The notes: generated by a model from the letters alone, not told the origin. A stretch of DNA of 37,636 nucleotides from BMS3ABIN03 sp964418885 (GCA_964418885.1 CAYQNW010000034.1:1-37636), one strand, 5' to 3'. Counted from the first letter of the stretch, positions 8,749 to 17,205 are shown. Numbers and translations: made by a program.

Positions 8749-10044
8749 ATGGGAATGACTATAACTGAAAAGATTCTGGCAAAAGGCTCGGGTAAAACTA
8801 GAGTGGTACCTGGTGAAAACGTCTGGCTAAATGTTGATGTTCTGATGACCCATGATGTTTGCGGACCACCCACCATATCAATCTGGAAAAAAGAATTTGG
8901 TGAGAAAGCTAAAATATGGGATAAGCAAAAGTTCGTGATATTTCCGGACCATTACATATTTACCAGCAATCCGCATGCAAATAGGAATGTAGAAACATTA
9001 AGAAGCTTTGCAAAAGAGTATGATGTTGAGAATTATTATGATGTTGGAACCGAACGATACAAAGGCGTATGCCACATTGCTCTTGCTGAAGAAGGATATA
9101 ACATACCGGGAACAATTTTGTTTGGAACTGATTCACATACATGTACTTCGGGTGCGTTTGGAATGTTTTCAACAGGTGTTGGAAATACCGATGCAGCATT
9201 CATTTTAGGAACGGGGAAAATATGGGAAAAAGTTCCCGAATCACTACTATTCACTTTTGATGGAGAACTTCCTTCATTCATCACTGCAAAAGATCTGATA
9301 TTGAGAGTGCTCGGTGATATAACAACAAATGGTGGAACATACAGGGCACTTGAGTTCAATGGCGATGCTATTTTTTCTATGTCCGTTGATGAAAGAATGA
9401 CTCTTACAAATATGGCAATTGAAGCCGGCGCAATGAATGGAATTATTGAAGCAGATGAAGTGATAGAAAATTATGTGAAGGAAAGATCAGATAAGAGCTG
9501 CGAAATTTTTAAGAGTGATGGCGATGCTACATACAAACAAAAGTACCATTACTACGCAAATGAATTTGAACCGCTGGTTGCAAAACCGCATAGCCCTGAT
9601 AATGTAGATACTGTCCAGAAAGTAAAAGGAAGAAAACTCACCAAATGTTACATTGGTTCCTGTACCGGGGGCAAGCTGAGCGATTTTGTTTCGGCAGCTA
9701 AGTTTTTATTCGGCAATGAAGTTAAAGTTCCGACCTTCATAGTACCGGCAAGCACTGCGGTAGCTCAACAGATTGAGGTAGAAACGGTCTCAGGTGTTTC
9801 TCTTAAAGAGATATTTGATAAAGCAGGTTGTGTTGTTGCAGAGTCTTCCTGTGCCGCCTGTCTTGGCGGACCAATGGATACAGTTGGAAGAGCAAAAGAT
9901 AACGAAGTAATAATCTCAACAACCAATAGAAACTTCCCCGGTAGAATGGGAAGTAAAAAATCAGAGGTTTATCTTGCTTCACCTCTTACTGTTGCGGCTT
10001 CTGCTTTAACAGGTGAGATAACCGATCCAAGAGATTATATGTAA
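8749..10044 (+). CDS. leuC: 3-Isopropylmalate dehydratase, large subunit
   Basis: Aconitase-family 4Fe-4S subunit that, with LeuD, isomerises 2-isopropylmalate; it probably also acts on citramalate in isoleucine synthesis. At 431 residues it is nearer the shorter (type 2, archaeal-like) LeuC family than the roughly 466-residue enterobacterial form. Cluster-binding cysteines are seen in YIGSCTGGKLSDF and in SSCAACLGGP, with the GTDSHTCTSGAFG motif in the first half. AAGGAAA upstream supports the ATG at 8749, and the beginning MGMTITEKILA is characteristic of the family. leuD follows after 24 nt. Confidence 0.94.
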   Translation: MGMTITEKILAKGSGKTRVVPGENVWLNVDVLMTHDVCGPPTISIWKKEFGEKAKIWDKQKFVIFPDHYIFTSNPHANRNVETLRSFAKEYDVENYYDVGTERYKGVCHIALAEEGYNIPGTILFGTDSHTCTSGAFGMFSTGVGNTDAAFILGTGKIWEKVPESLLFTFDGELPSFITAKDLILRVLGDITTNGGTYRALEFNGDAIFSMSVDERMTLTNMAIEAGAMNGIIEADEVIENYVKERSDKSCEIFKSDGDATYKQKYHYYANEFEPLVAKPHSPDNVDTVQKVKGRKLTKCYIGSCTGGKLSDFVSAAKFLFGNEVKVPTFIVPASTAVAQQIEVETVSGVSLKEIFDKAGCVVAESSCAACLGGPMDTVGRAKDNEVIISTTNRNFPGRMGSKKSEVYLASPLTVAASALTGEITDPRDYM

Positions 10045-10068
10045 ACTAAAATCGAAACAGAAAGAATA

Positions 10069-10629
10069 ATGGAAAAAACAATTAAAGGAAAAGCGTTTGT
10101 TCTCGGTGATAATATTGACACCGATCAGATTATACCTGCAGAACATCTTGTTTATAGTATGAGCGATCCCAAGGAATCACAGCTTTACGGAAAATTTGCT
10201 TTATCTAGCGTACCGCCAAAAGAATCAGGACTACCGCTGGGAAATATTCCTTTTGTAAAAGAAGGTAGAGATTCATCTGATTATTCAGTTATTATTGGTG
10301 GTTCAAACTTTGGCTGTGGCTCATCACGTGAACATGCTCCATTCGCATTAATGAAAGCAGGAATAAAAGCAGTAATCGCTGAATCATTTGCTAGAATTTA
10401 TTACCGGAATTCTGTAGATGGTGGCTTTGTTATTCCTTACGAATCAAAAGAAAAATTGAATGATGTTATTTCAACAAACGATGATGTTGAATTACTTCTC
10501 GATGATAATAAGCTGATTAATCATACGACAAAAAAGGTGTATGCATTAAATCCACTTGGAGATATTCTACCGATTATCGAAGCAGGAAATCTTTTTGAAT
10601 ATGCAAGAAAAACTGGAATGATAGCATAA
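10069..10629 (+). CDS. leuD: 3-Isopropylmalate dehydratase, small subunit
   Basis: Swivelling-domain partner of LeuC. The 186-residue sequence has the substrate-recognition segment GDNIDTDQIIPAEHL (13-27) and the family signature GGSNFGCGSSREHAPFAL, followed by FARIYYRNSVDGG. It is slightly longer than typical type 2 LeuD (about 165 residues) because of an insertion around residues 40-60. It ends 48 nt before cimA; the gap is AT-rich and carries no clear signal. Confidence 0.94.
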   Translation: MEKTIKGKAFVLGDNIDTDQIIPAEHLVYSMSDPKESQLYGKFALSSVPPKESGLPLGNIPFVKEGRDSSDYSVIIGGSNFGCGSSREHAPFALMKAGIKAVIAESFARIYYRNSVDGGFVIPYESKEKLNDVISTNDDVELLLDDNKLINHTTKKVYALNPLGDILPIIEAGNLFEYARKTGMIA

Positions 10630-10677
10630 TCAGTTATAGCAATTAAATAGTTTAACAATTAAATATTAGATATTATT

Positions 10678-12282
10678 ATGAATGATAAAATCGAACTATT
10701 CGACACAACATTAAGAGACGGAACACAGGGAGAAGCAATAAATCTTTCCGTACAGGATAAACTTCTAATCGCTTCAAAGCTCGATGAATTTGGAATCGAT
10801 GTTATTGAAGGCGGTTGGCCCGGCAGCAATCCCCGTGATGAAGAATTTTTTCAGAAAGCAAAATCTCTTAAACTGAACACCGCCCAACTTTGCGCTTTTG
10901 GTTCTACCGCCCGTTCAATCGATGCTGTTGAATCCGATTTTAATCTTCAGGCATTACTTCAGGCAGAAACCCCGGCAATTTCTTTGTTTGGTAAAACATG
11001 GAGACTTCATTCCGATTTAGGATTAGGATTAACCGATGACGAAAATGAAGAATTGATTTTCAAATCTGTAAGCTTTCTAAAATCTCATGGAAGAAGAATT
11101 ATTTATGATGCGGAACACTTCTTTGATGGCTATAAGGACGATTCTGAATTTGCAATAAAAATGTTAAGAGCAGCTGAAAGAGGCGGTGCAGATATTCTTG
11201 TTCTTTGTGATACAAACGGTGGCAGCTTGCCCGACGAAATATTCAACATTTTAACAGAACTGAAAAAATCTTTCACGATAAAATTGGGAATACATGCTCA
11301 TAATGATAGTGAACTTGCTGTTGCAAATTCTCTTGCAGCTATAAATGCAGGCGCGGTTCATGTTCAGGGAACGATAAATGGAGTAGGTGAAAGATGCGGA
11401 AATGCAAATCTATGCAGTATAATTCCAAATCTGTTTCTAAAACAAAAAAGAGAAGCTGTTCAAAATGTAAATCTTGATAATCTTACTCATCTTTCTAATT
11501 ATGTTTATGAACTTATGAATCTTGTTCCGAATACCAGAGCCGCATTTGTAGGTAAATCTGCTTTTGCACATAAGGGAGGAATACATGTTAGTGCGGTTCT
11601 AAAAAACAGTAAAATGTACGAACATATTTCACCTGAAGCAGTAGGAAACAAACAAAGAGTTTTAGTTTCTGATCTCTCAGGGCAAAGCAATATAAGATAC
11701 AAAGCAAAAGAATTAGGTATTGATCTTTCAGACAATAAGGAAATAAGCAAAAAACTTGTTAATCATATTAAAAATCTTGAACATACTGGATTCCAATACG
11801 ATGGTGCAGAAGCTTCTTTCGAATTAATACTTCGTTCGGAACTTGGCGAATTTTCGCCGTTTTTTGAAGTTCTTGACTCCAAAGTAAATGTTGTTTCTGA
11901 CACCGATGGGAAAACAAATTCGGAAGCAGTTCTAAAACTAAAAGTTGATGGAGAAATTGAACATACAGCTTCCGATGGTGATGGTCCTGTCAACGCACTG
12001 GATAATGCTTTACGTAAAGCATTGATGAGATTCTATCCTGAAATAGATTTGATAAAACTTGTTGATTATAAAGTACGTGTACTTGATGGTTCGGACGGAA
12101 CTCTGGCTAAAGTTAGAGTTATGATTGAATCAAGTGATGGGACAGAAACATGGACGACAGTTGGTGTTTCCGAGAATATAATTGAAGCAAGTTTTCAGGC
12201 TTTAAGTGATAGTCTGAATTATAAGCTTTTTAAAATTCACAAAACCCAAAAGCAGGAGCCTCTCAAACAGAATTTTGCATAA
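10678..12282 (+). CDS. cimA: (R)-Citramalate synthase
   Basis: Condenses acetyl-CoA and pyruvate to citramalate, opening the threonine-independent route to 2-ketobutyrate and isoleucine. At 534 residues it is a LeuA relative with FDTTLRDGTQGEAINLS (8-24), IEGGWPGSNPRDEEFF, HAHNDSELAVANSLA and GVGERCGNANLCS. The GGWPGSNP signature separates the CimA branch from LeuA, whose counterpart here reads EAGFPVSSPSQ. The C-terminal 150 residues form the regulatory LeuA-type dimer domain. It closes the branched-chain operon, and the absence of ilvA in the window fits a pyruvate-derived isoleucine pathway. There is no obvious Shine-Dalgarno sequence. Confidence 0.93.
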   Translation: MNDKIELFDTTLRDGTQGEAINLSVQDKLLIASKLDEFGIDVIEGGWPGSNPRDEEFFQKAKSLKLNTAQLCAFGSTARSIDAVESDFNLQALLQAETPAISLFGKTWRLHSDLGLGLTDDENEELIFKSVSFLKSHGRRIIYDAEHFFDGYKDDSEFAIKMLRAAERGGADILVLCDTNGGSLPDEIFNILTELKKSFTIKLGIHAHNDSELAVANSLAAINAGAVHVQGTINGVGERCGNANLCSIIPNLFLKQKREAVQNVNLDNLTHLSNYVYELMNLVPNTRAAFVGKSAFAHKGGIHVSAVLKNSKMYEHISPEAVGNKQRVLVSDLSGQSNIRYKAKELGIDLSDNKEISKKLVNHIKNLEHTGFQYDGAEASFELILRSELGEFSPFFEVLDSKVNVVSDTDGKTNSEAVLKLKVDGEIEHTASDGDGPVNALDNALRKALMRFYPEIDLIKLVDYKVRVLDGSDGTLAKVRVMIESSDGTETWTTVGVSENIIEASFQALSDSLNYKLFKIHKTQKQEPLKQNFA

Positions 12283-12290
12283 TTATTCAT

Positions 12291-12316
12291 TTAATATGAA
12301 ATTTTATTCATATTAA
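12291..12316 (+). terminator. AT-rich hairpin after cimA, possible terminator
   Basis: TTAATATGAA (12291-12300) and TTCATATTAA (12307-12316) pair perfectly around a 6-base loop, starting 8 nt after the cimA stop. The stem is almost all A-T and no long U-tract follows, so termination would be weak. It separates the branched-chain operon from the arginine promoter about 30 bp downstream. Confidence 0.4.
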
Positions 12317-12348
12317 GAATTATTAATGTAAGATTATACAAATATCAC

Positions 12349-12377
12349 TTGACAGAAAAAGAATAAGATTGTACTTT
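12349..12377 (+). promoter_or_regulatory. Promoter of the arginine operon
   Basis: TTGACA (12349-12354), a 17-bp spacer and TACTTT (12372-12377). The -10 continues as TACTTTTG, an exact match to the Bacteroidota TAnnTTTG -7 element, so the site satisfies both promoter models. The predicted start is around 12384, one or two bases before the first ATG of the Arg-rich leader ORF, and about 170 nt before argC. Confidence 0.65.
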
Positions 12378-12395
12378 TGCATCCAATGATGCAAA
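12376..12395. promoter_or_regulatory. Inverted repeat over the arg start site, candidate ArgR operator
   Basis: TTTGCATC, CAAT, GATGCAAA: perfect 8-bp arms with a 4-bp centre, overlapping the -10 box and predicted start. The dimensions (about 18-20 bp, short AT-containing centre) resemble ARG boxes bound by ArgR, which is encoded in this operon, though the arm sequence differs from the E. coli consensus. A related half (ATTTGCAT, 12437-12444) lies 50 bp downstream and is complementary to ATGCAAAT (12389-12396), so two sites or an RNA pairing are possible. Confidence 0.5.
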
Positions 12396-12484
12396 TGATA
12401 AAAAATATTAACGATCCGAAGCTTACCTGCAATGTGATTTGCATTATTACATCTCCACGCCGTATCCGCCGTCTACCCCTTTAG
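12386..12484 (+). CDS. Arginine leader peptide (29-32 codons)
   Basis: Three in-frame ATGs (12386, 12389, 12395) open an ORF that ends with TAG at 12482-12484. The C-terminus reads TSPRRIRRLPL: four Arg in five codons, all CGC or CGT, whereas AGA is common in the neighbouring genes. It lies between the arg promoter and argC, and the first ATG is 1-2 nt from the predicted transcription start, so it may be leaderless. There is no Shine-Dalgarno sequence. This is the layout of an amino-acid-sensing leader matched to its operon. It encodes nothing recognisable otherwise. A chance ORF cannot be excluded from one sequence. Confidence 0.6.
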   Translation: MMQMIKNINDPKLTCNVICIITSPRRIRRLPL

Positions 12485-12489
12485 GGGTA
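12474..12489 (+). promoter_or_regulatory. GC-rich hairpin at the end of the arg leader ORF
   Basis: TACCCC and GGGGTA pair perfectly around TTTA. The 5' arm is made of the last Leu and Pro codons of the leader peptide and the TAG lies in the loop region, so a ribosome on the Arg codons or at the stop would control its folding. No U-tract follows directly; the nearest T runs are at about 12514-12518 and 12531-12535. Confidence 0.5.
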
Positions 12490-12552
12490 CACATAAACCA
12501 ACAACCAAATAACGTTTTTCTAAAACAAAATTTTTATTGAACAGGAGTTAAA

Positions 12553-13587
12553 ATGATCTCTGTAGGTATAATAGGCGGAACCGGGTACACAGGTAAAAAA
12601 TTAATTCAATATTGCAATGCTCACCCTTTTGTAAATGAATATAAAGTATATGCTGGTAAAAGCGCGGGAGAAAATCTCTACGATTACTTCCCGGATTTAA
12701 TTGGTTACATTGAAAACTCTATCGTGCAATCAATTGATTCGGTTTCATATGAACATGATCTTTACTTTGTCGCTTTACCTCACGGCGAATCATTAAAATA
12801 CATTCCTTCATTAATTTCAAATAGAAAATATGTAATTGATTTAGGCGGCGACTTCAGGCTCGATTTTGAAGAGCTTTATATTCAGTGGTATAAATTTACC
12901 CATACATCTTCCTATTTGTTGAAATCCAAAATTTACGGTCTTGCTGATCATCCTGATACTAAATACGAAGAACATAAACTTGTTGCAAATCCCGGTTGTT
13001 ATCCTACAGTAACATTACTTTCACTACTCCCACTCGTTACAAATTATAGCGATAAGATTTCAACTGTAAGCTGTATAGCATATTCGGGAACGAGTGGAGC
13101 TGGCAAAAAACCAAAAACAGAATTAATGATGTCTGAGATGGATGGCAATGTTAAAGCTTACAATATAAATGAACATAAACACGAACCGGAAATTCTTCAA
13201 CATCTTTATAAAAATGGTTTCGATTCTCCCTTAACCTTTACAACACATCTTTTGCCGGTTTCAAAAGGAATATATTTAACAGCCTCAGTACATCTGAAAG
13301 ATACGATAGAGCAGGGTGAGTTATTGGATGCTTACAAACAGACTTATGAAAATTCAAACTTTGTAAGGATCAGGAACAGTGCGCCGGAATTGAATTGGGT
13401 AGTCGATACAAACTTTTGTGATATAAATGTGTCCGTTAAAGGAAAATCATTGATAATAACTGCAGCTATCGATAACCTGATTAAAGGTGCATCGGGCCAG
13501 GCAATCCAGAATATGAATAAACTCCTGGGTTGGGAAGAAACAACCGGGGTATTACAGAAGGAGTTGAAACATGTTTCAGTTTATTGA
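12553..13587 (+). CDS. argC: N-acetyl-gamma-glutamyl-phosphate reductase
   Basis: NADPH-dependent reduction of N-acetylglutamyl phosphate to the semialdehyde, third step of ornithine synthesis. The 344-residue length is normal. Seen are the nucleotide-binding GIIGGTGYTGKKL (5-17), FVALPHG (72-78) and the catalytic Cys149 in VANPGCYPT. A good ribosome site (AGGAG) precedes the ATG at 12553. First structural gene of the arg operon; its end overlaps argJ by 17 nt. Confidence 0.95.
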   Translation: MISVGIIGGTGYTGKKLIQYCNAHPFVNEYKVYAGKSAGENLYDYFPDLIGYIENSIVQSIDSVSYEHDLYFVALPHGESLKYIPSLISNRKYVIDLGGDFRLDFEELYIQWYKFTHTSSYLLKSKIYGLADHPDTKYEEHKLVANPGCYPTVTLLSLLPLVTNYSDKISTVSCIAYSGTSGAGKKPKTELMMSEMDGNVKAYNINEHKHEPEILQHLYKNGFDSPLTFTTHLLPVSKGIYLTASVHLKDTIEQGELLDAYKQTYENSNFVRIRNSAPELNWVVDTNFCDINVSVKGKSLIITAAIDNLIKGASGQAIQNMNKLLGWEETTGVLQKELKHVSVY

Positions 13588-14776
13588 TAACGGATCGGTC
13601 ACATCCGTACAGGGTATTCAGGCTGCCGGGATAAACTGTGGCATTAAAAAAAGTAAAAAAGATTTAGCTTTAATTTATTCTGATGTTCCATGTGAAGTTG
13701 CAGGTACATTCACTCTTAACAAAGTAGTAGCAGCGCCATTGGTGTTATCAAAAAATATCATCCAGCAAAAGAAAAAAGTAAAGGCAATATTAATTAATTC
13801 CGGAAATGCCAATGCATGTACAGGTGCCGAAGGATATGAAAACACACTTAAATCCCAAAGTTACTGTGCCGAAAAGTTGAAGATTAAATCATATGAGGTA
13901 ATTGTAAGCTCAACCGGTGTAATCGGGCAACAGCTTCCGATGGAAAACTTCCTGAAAGGAATAGATACAATTCCATCAATGCTGTCAACCTGCGGTGGTG
14001 CAGATGCTGCAGAAGCAATAATGACGACTGATAAGAAGAAAAAATCTTACGCTGTAAAAGTTCAGTTATCCAAAGGTGAAATCACAATCGGTGGGATCTG
14101 TAAAGGAAGCGGAATGATAATGCCGAACATGGCAACAATGCTTGCATTTCTTGCAACAGATGCATTTATCGAACATGATCTTCTTCAGCATTTAATTAAA
14201 GAGGCCGTGAACGATTCATTCAATAAAATTTCTGTTGATGGTGACACAAGTACAAACGATATGGTTATTCTTCTTGCAAATGGATTGTCGGGTATAAAAA
14301 TAAATCCGAATGACCAGGATTATATAAAATTCAGATCAGCATTATTAACAGTTTGCCAGGAAATGGCAAAATCGATTGCATCCGATGGTGAGGGAGCAAC
14401 AAAGCTTATAACCATATCAATTAACAATGCAAGAACAAAACAAGATGCAGATGCAATTGCACGGGCGATGGTGAATTCACCATTATTTAAAACCGCAATG
14501 AACGGTAACGATGCAAACTGGGGCAGGATACTTTCTGCTGCGGGAAACAGTGGTGCTAATTTCGTCCCGGAAAAAGTATCTATAAAATTCGATGAGCTTT
14601 CTATTCTTCAACCGAATTTTAAATTTGCCTTCTGCGAAGAAGAAGCAAGAAAAATTTTGTCTAAAGATAATGTTACAATCTCACTCGATCTGGATGAAGG
14701 ACAGGAATCTTCCACCTGGTGGACCTGTGATTTCTCAGAAGAGTATGTAAAAATTAATGCTAACTACAGGACTTAA
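13571..14776 (+). CDS. argJ: Glutamate N-acetyltransferase / ornithine acetyltransferase
   Basis: Transfers the acetyl group from N-acetylornithine to glutamate, recycling it; bifunctional forms also use acetyl-CoA. The 401-residue precursor is expected to cleave itself in the conserved KGSGMIMPNMATMLAF segment, with Thr189 as the nucleophile of the beta chain. Its presence explains why no argE deacetylase is needed here. The start at 13571 is supported by AAGGAG and lies inside the end of argC. It ends with the asparagine/threonine tail typical of the family (NANYRT). Confidence 0.95.
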   Translation: MFQFIDNGSVTSVQGIQAAGINCGIKKSKKDLALIYSDVPCEVAGTFTLNKVVAAPLVLSKNIIQQKKKVKAILINSGNANACTGAEGYENTLKSQSYCAEKLKIKSYEVIVSSTGVIGQQLPMENFLKGIDTIPSMLSTCGGADAAEAIMTTDKKKKSYAVKVQLSKGEITIGGICKGSGMIMPNMATMLAFLATDAFIEHDLLQHLIKEAVNDSFNKISVDGDTSTNDMVILLANGLSGIKINPNDQDYIKFRSALLTVCQEMAKSIASDGEGATKLITISINNARTKQDADAIARAMVNSPLFKTAMNGNDANWGRILSAAGNSGANFVPEKVSIKFDELSILQPNFKFAFCEEEARKILSKDNVTISLDLDEGQESSTWWTCDFSEEYVKINANYRT

Positions 14777-15577
14777 ATGTTTATGAAAATAATAATTGTA
14801 AAACTTAGTGGTAAAATTCTCAATTCTTTCTCTACCGATTCAAAATGGATAGAGATAATTAAGGAAATCAAAAAAGAGTATGATGGGCTTGTGCTTGTTC
14901 ACGGTGGAGGGAATAAAATTACCGAATGGTCAGCTGCAATGAATATCGATTCTCGATTTGTTCACGGTCATCGTGTAACTGATGAAAAAACTATTGAAAT
15001 TGTCGCGGCTATTCAGTCCGGATTGTTAAACACAAGTATAGTTGCATCTCTTCAATCCAAAGGAATTAATGCTTCAGGATTTACAGGAATCGATCAGGGA
15101 TTGTTCACTGCAGATTATCTTGAAAAAGAATTAGGATTCGTAGGCAATCCTAAATTAAACGGAGAAACAGATTGGCTTTTTTCTTTAATCGGACAAAATA
15201 TTATTCCTGTGTTTTCAAGTTTATGCAGCGATAAAGATGGAAATCTTATGAACGTTAATGCGGATCTGTTTACAAAAGAAATTTCATTAGCATTAAATGC
15301 CCATACAGTCTTATTCCTTTCAGATGTTGAAGCTGTAAAGCTGAACGGAGAAGCAAAAAGCCACTTAACATATAACGAAATAATCGACGGCATCGAACAA
15401 AATGAAATCACAGAGGGAATGATTCCAAAACTAAAAAGCTGTCTTGAACTAATTGACAGCGGAATAAACAAAGTCTGGATTGGAAACGATCTGACAAATT
15501 TTAATTTCAACAATTTATCAGGGAAAAATAATGCAAAAGGAAGCTGGATTACTAACAGATTACCGGTTGCAGTCTAA
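14777..15577 (+). CDS. argB: Acetylglutamate kinase
   Basis: Phosphorylates N-acetylglutamate, the usual point of arginine feedback inhibition. The 266-residue sequence begins with the phosphate-binding IIIVKLSGKIL and contains LVHGGGNKITEW, then DVEAVKLNG and EGMIPKLKSCLELI near the nucleotide site. It starts directly after argJ; an in-frame ATG two codons downstream (14783) is an equally plausible start. It lacks the N-terminal extension found in strongly arginine-inhibited hexameric kinases (inference from length). Its 3' end overlaps argD by 47 nt. Confidence 0.93.
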   Translation: MFMKIIIVKLSGKILNSFSTDSKWIEIIKEIKKEYDGLVLVHGGGNKITEWSAAMNIDSRFVHGHRVTDEKTIEIVAAIQSGLLNTSIVASLQSKGINASGFTGIDQGLFTADYLEKELGFVGNPKLNGETDWLFSLIGQNIIPVFSSLCSDKDGNLMNVNADLFTKEISLALNAHTVLFLSDVEAVKLNGEAKSHLTYNEIIDGIEQNEITEGMIPKLKSCLELIDSGINKVWIGNDLTNFNFNNLSGKNNAKGSWITNRLPVAV

Positions 15578-16736
15578 AGAATCTCCAAACCTGCTTAATT
15601 GTTATAAGCGGTATCCTGTAAATCCCGTTAAGGGAGAAGGAGCGTATCTTTACGACGATGAAGGAAGAAAATACCTGGACTTTATTTCAGGTATTGCCGT
15701 CACGCCATTCGGACATCAGCATCCCGAGATAAAAAAAGCTGTAAACGAACAGCTTGATAATCTCTGGCATGTTTCGAGTCTTTTCTTTTCAACTTTGCAA
15801 GAAGAGCTTGCCTCTAAATTAATTTCGGCAACAAAGCTTGATAAAGTTTTTTTCTGTAACTCAGGTACTGAATCAACCGAAGCGGCAATTAAATTTGCAA
15901 GAAAATGGGGAAACGGTAGATCCAATATTATTTCTACACTCGGCAGCTTTCACGGAAGAACAATGGGCAGTCTTTCAGCTTCAGGACAGTATAAAATTTG
16001 GGAAGGCTTTCAACCACTAACTCCCGGTTTCAGTTATGTTCCGTATAACGACATCAACGCTGTAGAATATTCGATCACTTCAGATACTGTTGCAGTAATT
16101 GTTGAACCAATCCAGGGAGAGTCGGGAATAAACGTACCTGATGAAAAATATTTAAGTGAACTAAGAGAAATTTGTGATCAGAATAATCTTCTTCTCATAT
16201 TCGATGAGGTTCAAACCGGACTTGGAAGAACAGGAAAGATGTTTGCTTATCAGTGGGAACATGTTAAACCGGACATCGTTACAATCGCAAAAGGTATAGC
16301 AAATGGATTGCCTCTTGGCGCAGTTATTTGTTCTGAAAAAGTTTCATACGCAATTACGCCTGGTGTTCATGGATCCACTTTTGGAGGTAACTTCGTTGCA
16401 GTTAGTGCAGCAATAAAAGTGATGGACCTTTTAACAGATGAATTAATTCAACACGTTCAAAATTTAGGACAAACAATTAAAGCTTCGATTTATTCCTTCG
16501 GATTTTCTTCCATAAAAGAAATTAGAGGAAAAGGTTTGATGATAGGAATTGCATTTGATAAAAACGTGAATGCAAAGGAAATCGCATTGCAGCTTCTCAA
16601 CCACGGAGTGATCGTTGGAACCGCAGGAGATAATGTTTTGAGACTTCTTCCTCCATTTATAATCACAGAACATGAAATAGAAATTTTTAACGAAACATTT
16701 TATACAACTTTAAAAGAAAATATCGGTAGTTACTAA
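15531..16736 (+). CDS. argD: Acetylornithine aminotransferase
   Basis: Class III PLP aminotransferase giving N-acetylornithine from the semialdehyde and glutamate. At 401 residues it shows FFCNSGTESTEAAIKFAR (107-124), IVEPIQGESGI (190-200), DEVQTGLGRTG (225-235) and the PLP lysine Lys254 in TIAKGIANGLPLGA. The ATG at 15531 follows AGGGA with suitable spacing, giving an unusually long overlap with argB; the first 20 residues are less conserved, so a later start is possible. The stop overlaps the argR start codon by 1 nt. Confidence 0.94.
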   Translation: MQKEAGLLTDYRLQSKESPNLLNCYKRYPVNPVKGEGAYLYDDEGRKYLDFISGIAVTPFGHQHPEIKKAVNEQLDNLWHVSSLFFSTLQEELASKLISATKLDKVFFCNSGTESTEAAIKFARKWGNGRSNIISTLGSFHGRTMGSLSASGQYKIWEGFQPLTPGFSYVPYNDINAVEYSITSDTVAVIVEPIQGESGINVPDEKYLSELREICDQNNLLLIFDEVQTGLGRTGKMFAYQWEHVKPDIVTIAKGIANGLPLGAVICSEKVSYAITPGVHGSTFGGNFVAVSAAIKVMDLLTDELIQHVQNLGQTIKASIYSFGFSSIKEIRGKGLMIGIAFDKNVNAKEIALQLLNHGVIVGTAGDNVLRLLPPFIITEHEIEIFNETFYTTLKENIGSY

Positions 16737-17194
16737 TGCCAGTAAAATTAAAAAGACAGAACAGGATAAAAGAGATTCTTAACGATCGCCTGATTTCAAA
16801 TCAGGAAGATTTGAGTAAAAAGCTTAAAGAAGAAGGATACGTAGTTACCCAGGCTACTTTAAGCAGGGATTTTGCAGAACTCGGTGTTATAAGAACTTTA
16901 TTTAACGGTTCACCGAGATACACATTAAATCCGAATGAATCCGGTAAACAGATTGCTAGATTAATTGGATTTGAAATACTCACCATTGAACACAACGAAT
17001 CTCTTGTGGTAATCAGAACTCTTGCCGGAAGAGCGCAGGGTGTTGCACATTACATAGACCGGTTAAATAAAGAAGAAATTCTGGGTACGGTTGGCGGTGA
17101 TGACACGGTACTTGTAATACCAAACAGTCACAATAGTATTCCTACAATCGTTGCTTTAATTAAACAAATAATGGTTGAACTCCCATCAAAATAA
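16736..17194 (+). CDS. argR: Arginine repressor
   Basis: A 152-residue ArgR/AhrC-family regulator. The N-terminal winged helix (about 5-70) contains QNRIKEILNDR and the recognition region TQATLSRDFAELGVIR. The C-terminal hexamerisation and arginine-binding domain (about 80-150) has GTVGGDDTVLVI, the family signature with the two Asp that contact L-arginine. Being inside the arg operon, between argD and argG, it probably autoregulates through the inverted repeat at 12376-12395. It works alongside, not instead of, the candidate leader peptide. Confidence 0.95.
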   Translation: MPVKLKRQNRIKEILNDRLISNQEDLSKKLKEEGYVVTQATLSRDFAELGVIRTLFNGSPRYTLNPNESGKQIARLIGFEILTIEHNESLVVIRTLAGRAQGVAHYIDRLNKEEILGTVGGDDTVLVIPNSHNSIPTIVALIKQIMVELPSK

Positions 17195-17205
17195 GAGGAT
17201 AAGAA

